Shown: positions 42,272 through 51,262, counted from the first letter of the stretch. The stretch is 64,000 nucleotides of DNA from Candidatus Woesearchaeota archaeon (GCA_014729995.1 WJIZ01000043.1:36294-100293); one strand, 5' to 3'. Made by a program: numbers and translations. Notes: generated from the letters alone by a model not told the origin.

Positions 42272-42703
42272 TTAAGCGCTTTCTATTCCCACTACCTTAA
42301 CATCAAAATTTAAATCCTTTCCTGCCAGGGGATGGTTTAAGTCCAGAGTGACTTCCTTGTCGCCTATTTCAGTTATTTTAGCAGGGAATTGCTTTCCGTC
42401 CGGAGATTTCAGAAGAAGCATCATTCCTTCTTTAGGCTCGGGCTGTTTGGGCAGCTGCTCTCTTGGTATTTTCTGCATCATCTGAGGATTGTGCTGGCCG
42501 TAGGCGTCCTTTGACTCAATGTGGATATTTTTTTGGCTCCCTTTTTCCATCCCCATTACTGCCTGGTCGAATGCTTTTATCACTTTGCCAGAGCCTACTT
42601 CGAATTCCAACGGCTGCTTGCCGTCTGTGGTATCAAAAACAGTTCCGTCATCCAATTTCCCAGTATAATCGACTTTTATCTTATCTCCTTTCTTTACATT
42701 CAT
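42272..42703 (-). CDS. FKBP-type peptidyl-prolyl isomerase (SlyD-like)
   Basis: A 143-residue prolyl isomerase/chaperone. FKBP core: VKKGDKIKVDYTGKLDDGTV, FDTTDGKQPLEFEVGSGKVI, AFDQAVMGMEKGSQKNIHI. The insert-in-flap chaperone domain (DAYGQHNPQMMQKIPREQLP to LDLNHPLAGKDLNFDVKV) is of the archaeal short FKBP type; a His-rich metal tail is lacking. Start 42703 is chosen because GGGTGAT lies right upstream; the longer frame adds ten residues of that leader. Confidence 0.93.
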   Translation of the reverse strand: MNVKKGDKIKVDYTGKLDDGTVFDTTDGKQPLEFEVGSGKVIKAFDQAVMGMEKGSQKNIHIESKDAYGQHNPQMMQKIPREQLPKQPEPKEGMMLLLKSPDGKQFPAKITEIGDKEVTLDLNHPLAGKDLNFDVKVVGIESA

Positions 42704-42767
42704 ATTATCACCCATTAAAACCGAAGAAAACATTCAACGATTAAAATAAAGTAAGTTGTTATTTTAT

Positions 42768-43967
42768 TTAAGTGTTTGGGTTGCTTTTTTTCTTCCTCAG
42801 CTTCACATAAATTGTAGAGCCCTTTGTTATAAACTTATCTAGAATATTCTTAAAATCATCATGCAATTCACCATTATTTATCATCCTGGCCAACTGATAG
42901 ACATCTACAGAAGACAGCTTATCCCATAACCCCAGCTTCTTGATTGCGTCTTCAAACTGCCTCCGGTCAGGATCATTTTTCTTGGGAAAGCCCAATCTTG
43001 GATATTTTTTTACAAAGGCTATGAATTCCGAACCATAGACATTATTTATATTTTCTTTCTCTGCATATTGTGTTAAAGCCTGCTTTACTTCTTCTAGCTT
43101 TTCTGCTATTTCGTCATGCTGTGCCTTAAGCACTGCATACTTATTTACCAGCTGCAGGCCAGAGTCGTTCCTGTATTCATTTTCGCTTTTTTCTTCCAGC
43201 TGAAAGAGATGCCTGAAATTTGGGCATTGGTTCTGAAACTCGCACCAGTCGCAAAGGGCGCTTTGCTTTGGCTCAAACCTTTCAGTCAGCTCTATTTTCT
43301 TTATCAGGCTTTTTACTTCCTCTTTTAAATCTTCAAGGGCCTGCTGGGTTCTTTCTGACCTGAGCTCTTTGTTAAAGGCAAGGTAATGCCAGACTAGAAT
43401 TACCTTTCTGCAGTCCTTATAGCGCTGCTTTACTGCAAGAGAATAGAGAGCAAGCTGCCTGTCTGCATCAATATGCTCCTGAGAGGGAAGTGAGTTTGAT
43501 GTTTTGTAATCGTGTATTTCATATATCCCATTAGGCAAAGCAACTAACCTGTCGATAAAGCCCTGCAATGTATAATTTTCAATCTTTATTATTATATTTG
43601 ATTCGAGGGAGACTGTTATGCCCCGGTTAAAAGGATAATACCTCTTATAATAATCAGTGATGTATTTTTCGCCCATCTTACGATAATTTTCTGCAGTGTA
43701 ATCCTTCCTTACGATTATTATTCCGTCTGTCCAGTTTTTCCTCCATGAGTTATTATAGAAACCTATTAGCTCATTTAGCTCATTTAATTTGGCAAATCTA
43801 AGGTCTTTGTAGAGCTTTTCAAGGGTTTCATGCACTCTGCTGCCCATATATGCTTCAATAGAATTTTCTACTTCTGTTTCAAGCTTGTCGATGTATTGGA
43901 ATTTGAATTTGAGTGGGCACTGCTCAAATGTGCTTAGCCTTGAGTGAGAATAGACTGGCATGAGCAT
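42768..43967 (-). CDS. RecB/Cas4-like PD-(D/E)XK nuclease with Fe-S cysteines
   Basis: A 399-residue nuclease. N-terminal YSHSRLSTFEQCPLKFKFQY gives the first cluster cysteine; the catalytic core has MGSRVHETLEKLY (histidine), LQGFIDRLVALPNGIYEIHD and DYKTS (D...E/D-x-K), then RQLALYSLAVKQ; the last cysteines are in SALCDWCEFQNQCPNF. This is the AddB/Cas4-type iron-sulfur nuclease layout. A ~130-residue coiled-coil and unique C-terminal region follows. No CRISPR or cas genes are near, so a DNA repair role is more likely. Confidence 0.88.
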   Translation of the reverse strand: MLMPVYSHSRLSTFEQCPLKFKFQYIDKLETEVENSIEAYMGSRVHETLEKLYKDLRFAKLNELNELIGFYNNSWRKNWTDGIIIVRKDYTAENYRKMGEKYITDYYKRYYPFNRGITVSLESNIIIKIENYTLQGFIDRLVALPNGIYEIHDYKTSNSLPSQEHIDADRQLALYSLAVKQRYKDCRKVILVWHYLAFNKELRSERTQQALEDLKEEVKSLIKKIELTERFEPKQSALCDWCEFQNQCPNFRHLFQLEEKSENEYRNDSGLQLVNKYAVLKAQHDEIAEKLEEVKQALTQYAEKENINNVYGSEFIAFVKKYPRLGFPKKNDPDRRQFEDAIKKLGLWDKLSSVDVYQLARMINNGELHDDFKNILDKFITKGSTIYVKLRKKKSNPNT

Positions 43968-43995
43968 AGAAATGAAGATTAGTTTTTATTTTTTC

Positions 43996-45204
43996 CTATT
44001 CATACCTAAGTGCATCGACAGGCTTTAGCTTGCTGGCCTGATATGCTGGGAAAAATCCCGAAATACCGCCTGTTACTGTAGCAAATATAATACAGCCTAA
44101 GAACAATTGCCATGGATAAAAAGGGCTTAAAAACGCCCAACCCAGATTTTCTAAAATTATGCCAGAAACAAATGCAATAAACCAGCCAGCTATTACACCC
44201 ACTAGCCCCGAAACAAAACCGAGAAAACTTGATTCAAAAAGAAATATCTTGAAGATTTCGGAATTTCTTGCCCCTACAGATTTAATTACACCAATTTCTT
44301 TTACCCTCTCAAGAACGGATGTAATCATTGTATTTGCGGTATTAACAGCACTGACAAGTACAGAAATGAGTGCGATAAGAATAATAAAGCCTACAATAAC
44401 ATCTAACACAGACATATAAGTATTGAGCAATTCCTCATAACTTTGCACAAAAAAATCTTCTTTTCCTTCTTCAAGCCCCCTTTCCTTTCTCAATTCTTTC
44501 TCTACATTTTCCACAACTCCTTCAATATCAGAGGTATCCACTCTTGCAACAATCATTCCGTAATTTATACTCTCATCATCAAAAAGTTCTTTGATATAAC
44601 CATTTGTTACATAAACCTGTGAATCATCTTGAGGATTCCCGACTGATTCGAGAAATCCTATTATCCTAAGCTTTTTTCCATTTACCTCAATTCTATCTCC
44701 AGTATCATATCCTTTCGGAAAGATTTTATCGGGTATCTGATAATTGTATCCTAGTAAAACTTTACCTTCATCCCCTGATTCAAGCATCCTGCCTTTCGCT
44801 AAATCTATATTAAAAGAATCCATAATAAGCGGCACTTTTGGATCATATCCTATTATAAAAGTATATCTTCTGGTATTTTCCTGTGTCATCTCAACAGTTG
44901 TAAAATATACTCCGCTTGCTTCAAAAACTCCTTTAGCCTTATCTACAGCATCCAGATCATCATCATTCAGGCTAAAAGTATCATCTAATCCAGGCACTGT
45001 ACCACCACGCGGCTGAACCAAGATGAGCTCTGCAGAAGAACTGCTTGATACTTCATCCACATATCTATAAAGCCCCAAACCAAAGCTTATAAAGACGAAT
45101 ATTGCAGTTATCCCAACAAATATTGAGAGAATAGTCAAAAAACTCCTGGATTTTCTTTGAAGCAGGTTTTTAATTGAATATTTTATAGTTTCTGAACTTA
45201 TCAT
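43996..45204 (-). CDS. ABC transporter permease, MacB/FtsX type (second)
   Basis: A 402-residue permease: one N-terminal membrane span (RSFLTILSIFVGITAIFVFI), a ~220-residue external domain, and three C-terminal spans with the FtsX motif (SVLERVKEIGVIKSVGARNS, ending FPAYQASKLKPVDALRYE). It resembles the permease encoded just upstream (about the same length and layout), so the pair is a duplication that may form a heterodimer. It is the last gene of the operon with regulator, ATPase and surface protein; 1-base spacing to its neighbour. Confidence 0.93.
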   Translation of the reverse strand: MISSETIKYSIKNLLQRKSRSFLTILSIFVGITAIFVFISFGLGLYRYVDEVSSSSSAELILVQPRGGTVPGLDDTFSLNDDDLDAVDKAKGVFEASGVYFTTVEMTQENTRRYTFIIGYDPKVPLIMDSFNIDLAKGRMLESGDEGKVLLGYNYQIPDKIFPKGYDTGDRIEVNGKKLRIIGFLESVGNPQDDSQVYVTNGYIKELFDDESINYGMIVARVDTSDIEGVVENVEKELRKERGLEEGKEDFFVQSYEELLNTYMSVLDVIVGFIILIALISVLVSAVNTANTMITSVLERVKEIGVIKSVGARNSEIFKIFLFESSFLGFVSGLVGVIAGWFIAFVSGIILENLGWAFLSPFYPWQLFLGCIIFATVTGGISGFFPAYQASKLKPVDALRYE

Positions 45205-45205
45205 C

Positions 45206-46441
45206 TTATCCTCTTAATACGTCTACAGGATTCTGCCTTGCAGCCTTTAAAGCAGGCAATATACCTGCGGCGGCTCCTATCAAAAAGCTCCCAAATAAAG
45301 TCAACAAGATAAGCAAGAGGTTAATTTGCGGAGAGGCATCTGAACCGACAAAATTATTGATCGCGCTTGTTCCAAAATATCCAATTGTAACTCCAAGAAT
45401 TGCCCCTATTACCCCACCCAATAAGCCCATAAGTCCAGACTCAACAAAAAACTGAAGAAATATATCTGAGTTTCTGGCCCCGATAGATTTCATAATGCCT
45501 ATCTCCCTTCTTCGCTCAAGTACACTAGTTGTCATAGTATTTATGATACCTATACTGCCCACAACAATAGAGATGCTCGCGATCATTGCAATAAATATCT
45601 GGACAGCCAGCAATATTTGATTTACAGTAGACAATGCAGCTTCGGGGGTGCTTACCTCGAAATCTTCCTCGCCTTCATCCACATCGCGTCTTTTTCTCAA
45701 TAATTTTTCAATATCTTCCTTCGCCTCATCTATCAGTTCCTTATTTTTTACTTTAACTGCAATTATATCCACTTCATCCCCCAGATCTAGCAGCTTATCC
45801 AAATCATCCTCATTAAAATATACTATATTATCAAATATTAGGCTGCCCTTTTTTTCGGCCACTCCGACAACATTAAACTCTTCGTCCTGTATCCTGATAG
45901 TGTCGTCGGGCAGTATTTTCTTATCAAACTGATTATCCTCTTCGATATAATTGTATCCTAAAAGCACCTCTCCCCGGTCTCCGTCTTTAAGCAGCCTTCC
46001 CTTCTCAGCCTCAATCTCTATTTGATCGTATACAAATCTCCTATCATCCCCATCAGGAAGGTTAGTTGCATATCCAAAGCTTACCTTATCATTATATTCT
46101 ATCTTAATTGATTCTACATTTCTAGTAATTGTTCTTTCAACAGAATTGATATTTTCTATCTCTTTTGCATCATCTCTTGTAACAGGATTTACAACTCCTG
46201 TTCCCGGAGGCCCGTATCCACTTAATCCGCCTGCCTGTACAGTGATAACTTCGGTAGAACTGACGCCAAATTGGGAATTTATCGCTACCTTTAGCCCTTC
46301 CCCCAGGCTTATCAGAGAAACAACAGCCACCACTCCTATTAATATCCCTATTACAGTAAGCCAGCTTCTTAGTTTTTTATGTATTAAATTCTTCCATGCT
46401 ATAAGAAAATAATCAAAAAACATTGTAAAAAAAGAAAGCAA
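45206..46441 (-). CDS. ABC transporter permease, MacB/FtsX type (first)
   Basis: A 411-residue permease with N-terminal span (KLRSWLTVIGILIGVVAVVS), an external MacB-type domain, and three C-terminal spans with TSVLERRREIGIMKSIGARN and LPALKAARQNPVDVLRG. MacB-type transporters do not pass substrate through the membrane centre but transmit ATPase movement to external proteins; a COG1361-type surface protein encoded next to it is a natural partner. The gene abuts that surface protein gene directly. Confidence 0.94.
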   Translation of the reverse strand: MLSFFTMFFDYFLIAWKNLIHKKLRSWLTVIGILIGVVAVVSLISLGEGLKVAINSQFGVSSTEVITVQAGGLSGYGPPGTGVVNPVTRDDAKEIENINSVERTITRNVESIKIEYNDKVSFGYATNLPDGDDRRFVYDQIEIEAEKGRLLKDGDRGEVLLGYNYIEEDNQFDKKILPDDTIRIQDEEFNVVGVAEKKGSLIFDNIVYFNEDDLDKLLDLGDEVDIIAVKVKNKELIDEAKEDIEKLLRKRRDVDEGEEDFEVSTPEAALSTVNQILLAVQIFIAMIASISIVVGSIGIINTMTTSVLERRREIGIMKSIGARNSDIFLQFFVESGLMGLLGGVIGAILGVTIGYFGTSAINNFVGSDASPQINLLLILLTLFGSFLIGAAAGILPALKAARQNPVDVLRG

Positions 46442-47707
46442 TCATGTTTGCTTGTTCTTCTTCCGCTTTTTCCATCTTCTCCAGACAAAGATTCCGACAA
46501 CCAAAATCACTATAATTACTATTATGCCGACAGAACTATTTCCTCCACCGTTTGTTCGCTGCTGCAATTCTTTGCCTGAAAACAGCTCAAGCTTTAGATT
46601 GATATCCTCGCTGTAAAATTTCCCATTTGAATTTCTGTATTCTACATTTAAGGGCAAATTGACCTCTTCTGTGGCTCGGCCGTTCACCAATAATGTATAT
46701 TCTGCGCTTTCATAATCATCAGAGTCGATGTTTCCTATATAAACCTCAGGATTTGATAATATTTCGAAATTTTCTGTTTCGCTTAACACCAAATCAACAA
46801 ACTTTACATCACTGAATCCCTTATTTACAATCCTAATATCTATTGTGCCTTTTGCGCCGGCTGAGTATATGTCGGTGTTGTCAATATTTATAGAAACATC
46901 CGGCTCGGCATCTATCATCAGACCTAAATATCCGCTTCTGGTGAAATTAGTGCCTATTTCGTCCGAATAGGTTAATGTGTATGGCACTTTGTATACCTTT
47001 GATTCTGCGTCCGAGTCAACAAACAGTTTAAAATCGACTTCTTCGGATTTTCTGGAGTCTATTTTACTGATTGTTTTTTCATTTCCGCTTCCAATGGGGG
47101 TAAATGGCAATTCGGTCGTAGTTGTCCCGACTGTGGTAAATAATTCCAGCTTTAGTTTTATGTCTTTCAAAACGCTTGTCGCCATATTTTCCAGATTAAA
47201 GCTTACTTCTGCCTCTTTTCCAGGCAGCATCTTTTCGGGATTGCTGCTTATCTCATTTATCGCTAAAACTGCATCCTTTTCTCTGACTTCTATCATAAAA
47301 TCTTCTGCTTTAACCCATGCACCACCATTTACCCTGTACCAGAATTCGATCTCATTATTGCCTTCTGCAGCATTCTTATCCACTAAAAGCCTGTATTTAA
47401 CCCTTACCCCTATATCTCCGTCTTGGCCAGCAGCTAAAGTTCCGATATTCTTTATTTTACCTTCAGACCAATATAAAGAAAAGGGATATTTGGTTTCTAA
47501 CTTAACCTCTACATTTTTTTGAGGCTCTGTTCTTTTGTTCTCTATCCTGAAACGGACATTTACGGTGTTTCCCGGCGCAACAGGATCGGGCTCTTGATTT
47601 ATCATGGTAACAAGAAATTTTTCAGTATCGTTCTCTACTTCTAAAACTGAAGCATAACTGACAACAATTAGAAGCAAGAAAATTATCCAAAAACCTATTT
47701 TTTCCAT
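46442..47707 (-). CDS. secreted COG1361-type beta-sandwich protein with C-terminal anchor
   Basis: A 421-residue exported protein. A signal peptide (KIGFWIIFLLLIVVSYAS) is followed by three or more immunoglobulin-like NEW3/CARDB units (NTVNVRFRIENKRTEPQKNV; EAEVSFNLENMATSVLKDIK; KGTIDIRIVNKGFSDVKFVD) and a C-terminal span (SVGIIVIIVILVVGIFVWRR) with a basic tail. Start 47707 has a GGAGGTTGAT ribosome site; the longer frame would overlap the ATPase gene. As the operon's only large external protein, it probably acts with the MacB permeases, perhaps as their external adaptor. Confidence 0.87.
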   Translation of the reverse strand: MEKIGFWIIFLLLIVVSYASVLEVENDTEKFLVTMINQEPDPVAPGNTVNVRFRIENKRTEPQKNVEVKLETKYPFSLYWSEGKIKNIGTLAAGQDGDIGVRVKYRLLVDKNAAEGNNEIEFWYRVNGGAWVKAEDFMIEVREKDAVLAINEISSNPEKMLPGKEAEVSFNLENMATSVLKDIKLKLELFTTVGTTTTELPFTPIGSGNEKTISKIDSRKSEEVDFKLFVDSDAESKVYKVPYTLTYSDEIGTNFTRSGYLGLMIDAEPDVSINIDNTDIYSAGAKGTIDIRIVNKGFSDVKFVDLVLSETENFEILSNPEVYIGNIDSDDYESAEYTLLVNGRATEEVNLPLNVEYRNSNGKFYSEDINLKLELFSGKELQQRTNGGGNSSVGIIVIIVILVVGIFVWRRWKKRKKNKQT

Positions 47708-47711
47708 ACTA

Positions 47712-48416
47712 TCAACCTCCTTGAAAATGTTTTTTTGATTCAACATTTTTTCCATCCCGCAAATATTCCATTCTTTGAGCATGTTCAGCAACATCCTCAT
47801 CATGCGTAACCATGACAATAGTCTTCTTTTCCTTTTTATTCAAATCCTGCAAAAAATCAACTACTTTATGCCCTGTTGTGGAGTCGAGATTACCGGTAGG
47901 CTCATCAGCCAGTATGACTTCGGGATCATTGCACAGGCTTCTTGCAATTGCTACTCTTTGCTGCTGCCCCCCAGACATCTCAGCTGGCTTATGATTAATT
48001 CTTTCTCCAAGCTCAACCCTTTCCAGAAGATTTGTTGCTCTCTCAATTCTCTCAGTTCTGCTCATATTCTGGAATATCATCGGCAATGCAACATTCTCCA
48101 ATGCGCTCAAAGTAGAGATAAGATTAAACTGCTGGAATATAAACCCTATCTTTTTTCCGCGCAACTGCGCAAGATCAGATTCCGACAATGTGGAAATGTC
48201 TTTTTTATCTAGGAATATACTTCCCTTTGTGGGTACATCTAAAGCTCCTATCATGTTCATCGCAGTACTTTTTCCAGAGCCAGAAGGCCCCATTATTGAC
48301 AAAAACTCGCCTTTTTTTACCTGCAAGTTTAGCCCTCTCAGTGCGGGCACCTCTACCTCGCCCATCCTGTATATCTTCCAAACATCTTTCAGCTCGATTA
48401 CAATTTCTTTTTTCAT
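47712..48416 (-). CDS. ABC transporter ATPase, MacB/LolD type
   Basis: A 234-residue ATPase with Walker A IMGPSGSGKSTAMNMIGALD, Q-loop IGFIFQQFNLISTLSALENV, signature MSGGQQQRVAIARSL, Walker B VILADEPTGNLDS and H-loop VMVTHDEDVAEHA. It belongs to the LolD/MacB/FtsE group and would drive the two downstream permeases. Its start overlaps the end of the regulator gene by 4 bases. Confidence 0.96.
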   Translation of the reverse strand: MKKEIVIELKDVWKIYRMGEVEVPALRGLNLQVKKGEFLSIMGPSGSGKSTAMNMIGALDVPTKGSIFLDKKDISTLSESDLAQLRGKKIGFIFQQFNLISTLSALENVALPMIFQNMSRTERIERATNLLERVELGERINHKPAEMSGGQQQRVAIARSLCNDPEVILADEPTGNLDSTTGHKVVDFLQDLNKKEKKTIVMVTHDEDVAEHAQRMEYLRDGKNVESKKHFQGG

Positions 48417-48892
48417 TTAATCTTATCCAGCTCTCTTATAATGTTCCTTAGAGCAGCTTCGAACTTCAACACCTGCCTGTAATAGTTTTCAATGACAGCA
48501 TATTTTTTCTTATCTTTCCTGGTTTTAACCTTATCCTTATATTCATGGAGGATAGCGGGCATTTTTTCCTTGACCTTCTTGACAACAAATTCCTCTTTCC
48601 TTATTAAGGCATCTTTCCATATTTTTAAGATATCCTTTTCCATGTACAGGTAGATTTTCTTAGAGCCGGGCTTTTTAATTTTCTTGACACCCATTATAGG
48701 GATGAGATTATTGACTTTCATGCTTACGGATGCTAAGCTGTATCCTGTCTGTTTTGCCAACTCTTCCATCGCGACAGGCTCTGGCTCCATGTAAAGCTTT
48801 GCGAATATTGCCAACAAGAGGCTGTCTTTTAATCCCTGGCCACGGCCCATTTCCTGAAACAAATCTATAATGCTTTTTTCGAGCTCTTTCAT
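48413..48892 (-). CDS. GbsR/MarR-like winged-helix regulator
   Basis: A 159-residue DNA-binding protein. DSLLLAIFAKLYMEPEPVAM is followed by the helix-turn-helix ELAKQTGYSLASVSMKVNNL and the wing KKIKKPGSKKIYLYMEKDIL, then a long helical dimerisation part. This is the GbsR-like MarR layout. It is the first gene of the ABC operon and probably controls it, since a 24-bp inverted repeat overlaps its own promoter (48909-48932). Confidence 0.85.
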   Translation of the reverse strand: MKELEKSIIDLFQEMGRGQGLKDSLLLAIFAKLYMEPEPVAMEELAKQTGYSLASVSMKVNNLIPIMGVKKIKKPGSKKIYLYMEKDILKIWKDALIRKEEFVVKKVKEKMPAILHEYKDKVKTRKDKKKYAVIENYYRQVLKFEAALRNIIRELDKIK

Positions 48893-48908
48893 TCAAATCC
48901 ACTTTTAG

Positions 48909-48932
48909 TATTTTTATTATTTATTAAAAATA
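48909..48932. promoter_or_regulatory. possible operator: AT-rich inverted repeat over the operon promoter
   Basis: TATTTTTA (48909-48916) and TAAAAATA (48925-48932) are exact inverted copies with an 8-base spacer, located 17 bases upstream of the regulator start in the region where its TATA box must lie. A regulator dimer could bind there and block transcription. In such AT-rich DNA, chance repeats are common, so this is a suggestion. Confidence 0.35.
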
Positions 48933-49019
48933 TTAAATAATGGAAATATATAAAGCTTTTGCTTTTGAATTATAAGGCCTTAGAAAAACTTAAATATAGC
49001 ACTATTCCACTTAAAGAAG

Positions 49020-49589
49020 ATGAGAAGGAAGAAAAAGAATTACGGCGCAATAATTGTATCCTTATTTATCGCTTTTATCATGGTAACCAGCATCTTGGGA
49101 TATATATTCGGACAGGACAGTGGGAATGATACTGTAATGTATGACGGCATTAAATTTGTTCTTACGCCTGAAGGATGGAAAACGAATTATAATGGCAATA
49201 CGTATATTTTTTCCTACACGCCAAGCGATTTAGAGGACATCAATTTTACAGAGGACATCAATTTTAAAGGCTTGCTGGAAATAGATTTGACTTATGATGT
49301 AAATTCTAGCTATAGGGAAGGGATTGCGGAAGCTATATTCAGGTTTTCCAATAATGCGGAGAAACAGGGAATATTTATCAGGCAGGGCTTTACAGGCAAT
49401 AATACATATAGCGTTCCCATAATAACATGTGATGATGCTACTGAGTTTATCCCTGTAATCTATTATAAAGAAGGCAATGAATCCAATGCAGAAAACAGGG
49501 GAAACTGCCTGGTGATTGAATCAGATGAGCCAAATTATTTTTCGGCTTATACTGACTTAATTGCATATAAAATATTGGGCATAATGTAG
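49020..49589 (+). CDS. membrane-anchored hypothetical protein, paralogue 1
   Basis: A 189-residue protein with a basic N-terminus, one membrane span (GAIIVSLFIAFIMVTSILGY) and an external domain (YDGIKFVLTPEGWKTNYNGN; CDDATEFIPVIYYKEG; NRGNCLVIESDEPNYFSA), ending YKILGIM. It resembles its downstream neighbour in layout, in the G-W/L-W...T and D-x-E-D-I/L-E elements, and in the identical LGIM end. No family known. An 18-bp tandem duplication (49233-49268) gives the repeated residues EDINFT/EDINFK. Confidence 0.7.
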   Translation: MRRKKKNYGAIIVSLFIAFIMVTSILGYIFGQDSGNDTVMYDGIKFVLTPEGWKTNYNGNTYIFSYTPSDLEDINFTEDINFKGLLEIDLTYDVNSSYREGIAEAIFRFSNNAEKQGIFIRQGFTGNNTYSVPIITCDDATEFIPVIYYKEGNESNAENRGNCLVIESDEPNYFSAYTDLIAYKILGIM

Positions 49590-50288
49590 ATGGAAGCAGA
49601 AAAAGAAGAGAAAAGCAAGGAGCAGGAACAAGAGCAGCCATCGAGAAGAAAAGACGACATAGTTATTTATACGATAGCTGCATTAGTGATTATTTTCGGA
49701 ATTGTATTTTTAGTGCCGAGATTCTTTGAGAATGGAAATGAGACTTTAGACCAGCTGCATGAAAAAAACCTGCGAGGAAAGCTGAGTGCGGAAAAAGGCT
49801 ATGTTTATAAGGATGTATATAGTTTTGTATATTATGCCGGGCTGTGGTACACGCAGCTTTCTACTCCAACAGGGGAAACACTATTCAACATACCTTTTCA
49901 TTACGGCCCCAGGGATGTTGAGGATTTGGAAATTATTGGCAATGTGAATTATACTAACCTTGATGATTATGATAATTTTTTTGTGACATTTAATCCCCTA
50001 GATGAAGACCTGAATTATATCGGAGTAGCAATCGGGGAATTTGATAATATCATAATCAGGGTTTTTGGGAAAGGCATTGTAGCTGCATGCTCCCAGAATG
50101 AGACAAGTGCATGCACTGCAAGGCCTATTGTGGAATGCAATTCAACAGATGCCCCTGTTTTCTATTTTGCGTCAGAGCCGGAGACAAATGTCCTTTACCT
50201 GGATAACTGCGTAATTATTTCCGGGAAGAGAGAAGACCTGTTTAAAGCGACTGACAGGGTATTATTCGACCTGCTTGGAATAATGTAA
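49590..50288 (+). CDS. membrane-anchored hypothetical protein, paralogue 2
   Basis: A 232-residue protein that starts directly after the stop of paralogue 1. A charged cytosolic head (EAEKEEKSKEQEQEQPSRRK) leads to one span (IVIYTIAALVIIFGIVFLVP) and an external domain (VYSFVYYAGLWYTQLSTPTG; YGPRDVEDLEIIGNVNYTNL; CNSTDAPVFYF; YLDNCVIISG) ending FDLLGIM. The paired cysteine regions in both proteins align. Likely a heteromeric surface pair; function unknown. Confidence 0.7.
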   Translation: MEAEKEEKSKEQEQEQPSRRKDDIVIYTIAALVIIFGIVFLVPRFFENGNETLDQLHEKNLRGKLSAEKGYVYKDVYSFVYYAGLWYTQLSTPTGETLFNIPFHYGPRDVEDLEIIGNVNYTNLDDYDNFFVTFNPLDEDLNYIGVAIGEFDNIIIRVFGKGIVAACSQNETSACTARPIVECNSTDAPVFYFASEPETNVLYLDNCVIISGKREDLFKATDRVLFDLLGIM

Positions 50289-50321
50289 ATATTTTTATAA
50301 TATGTTTCTTTCAAGCATAAT

Positions 50322-50912
50322 ATGGAGCATTATTTTTCAAAGAGGCCAAAGTCCAAACATATTGAAAAGCTGGTCTTTTACAGGATAAATTCTGATGAGT
50401 TTAAATTCCGCACGTCTTCTTCCGTGTTTTCAAGGAAAAAGATCGACAGGGGAACAGATTTACTGATAAAGAAATGCAGGATAAGAAAGGGCTCTAAGAT
50501 ATTGGACATAGGATGCGGCTATGGGGCTGTCGGAGTAGTTATTTCCAAGCGCCACCCAGACTGCAGAGTGATAATGACAGATATAAATGAAAGGGCATTA
50601 TCCTTAGCCAGAAAGAACCTTGAACTAAATAAGACAGAAGCTGAAGTGCTTAGAAGCGACTTATACAAAAATATAAGAGAGAGATTTGATGTTATCTTGT
50701 CTAATCCGCCTCAAACAGCCGGCAAAAAAGTCTGCATTGATATAATAAATGGAGCATATGACTACCTTAAGAAAAGCGGAGCATTGCAGTTGGTTGCAAG
50801 ACACCAGAAAGGCGGCAAATCATTATCCGGGAAAATGGAAGAGGTTTTTGGCAATACAGCAACTTTAGGAAGGCAGAGCGGCTATCATTTATATTACAGC
50901 AAAAAGAGCTAG
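50322..50912 (+). CDS. class I methyltransferase, RsmC/small-domain MTS type
   Basis: A 196-residue methyltransferase. The start HYFSKRPKSKHIEKLVFYRI and FKFRTSSSVFSRKKIDRGTD are typical of archaeal MTS-domain proteins. AdoMet site: KILDIGCGYGAVGVVISKRH; acidic loop VIMTDINERAL; catalytic motif VILSNPPQTAGKK (N-P-P). The family methylates guanine-N2 in rRNA or tRNA. Convergent end overlaps its neighbour by 4 bases. Confidence 0.88.
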   Translation: MEHYFSKRPKSKHIEKLVFYRINSDEFKFRTSSSVFSRKKIDRGTDLLIKKCRIRKGSKILDIGCGYGAVGVVISKRHPDCRVIMTDINERALSLARKNLELNKTEAEVLRSDLYKNIRERFDVILSNPPQTAGKKVCIDIINGAYDYLKKSGALQLVARHQKGGKSLSGKMEEVFGNTATLGRQSGYHLYYSKKS

Positions 50913-51262
50913 ATTTCCCTGACACCCTTTGTGGTGAAGGCGATAAACCTTATTCCGACTCCTAGCTTTAGGAGTGCGCTTAACAATGCCATGTGCTCTT
51001 TCCCGGAGCCTGCTATTATGTTGACTGCTGTCTCCATCATTTTTACTTTGTCTTTCAGATGCTTTCTGATATCTTCTGCTATTTCGGGAAGCATTTTCCT
51101 GTTGTCTATCCTTATTAATTCCATGTTGTCTTTCTTAAGGCTTTCATTGAAATCCTGGTTGGCAATAAGATATATCTTTTCCCATTCCTGGCCTTTTATA
51201 ACCTGCCTGACATGGGCTGCTGTTGCTTTTTCCTGAGAAATAAAGGCTATTAGATCTGTCAT
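50909..51262 (-). CDS. small Rossmann-like protein, CARF-like pattern
   Basis: A 117-residue protein: DLIAFISQEKATAAHVRQVI; EKIYLIANQDF; then VNIIAGSGKEHMALLSALLK and LGVGIRFIAFTTKGVREI. The central strand-loop (N-I-x-x-G-S-G-K-E-x-M-A-L-x-S-A) and general layout resemble CARF/Csx-type ligand-binding folds, where the loop reads T-G-G-T-K. No effector domain is attached and no CRISPR locus is near. It may be a stand-alone nucleotide sensor, or simply another Rossmann protein. Confidence 0.6.
   Translation of the reverse strand: MTDLIAFISQEKATAAHVRQVIKGQEWEKIYLIANQDFNESLKKDNMELIRIDNRKMLPEIAEDIRKHLKDKVKMMETAVNIIAGSGKEHMALLSALLKLGVGIRFIAFTTKGVREI

Noticed and set aside
42768..43967. Cas4 or a CRISPR adaptation gene
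   Set aside because: The nuclease and iron-sulfur layout is shared with Cas4, but there is no repeat array or other cas gene in the window and the protein is too long.
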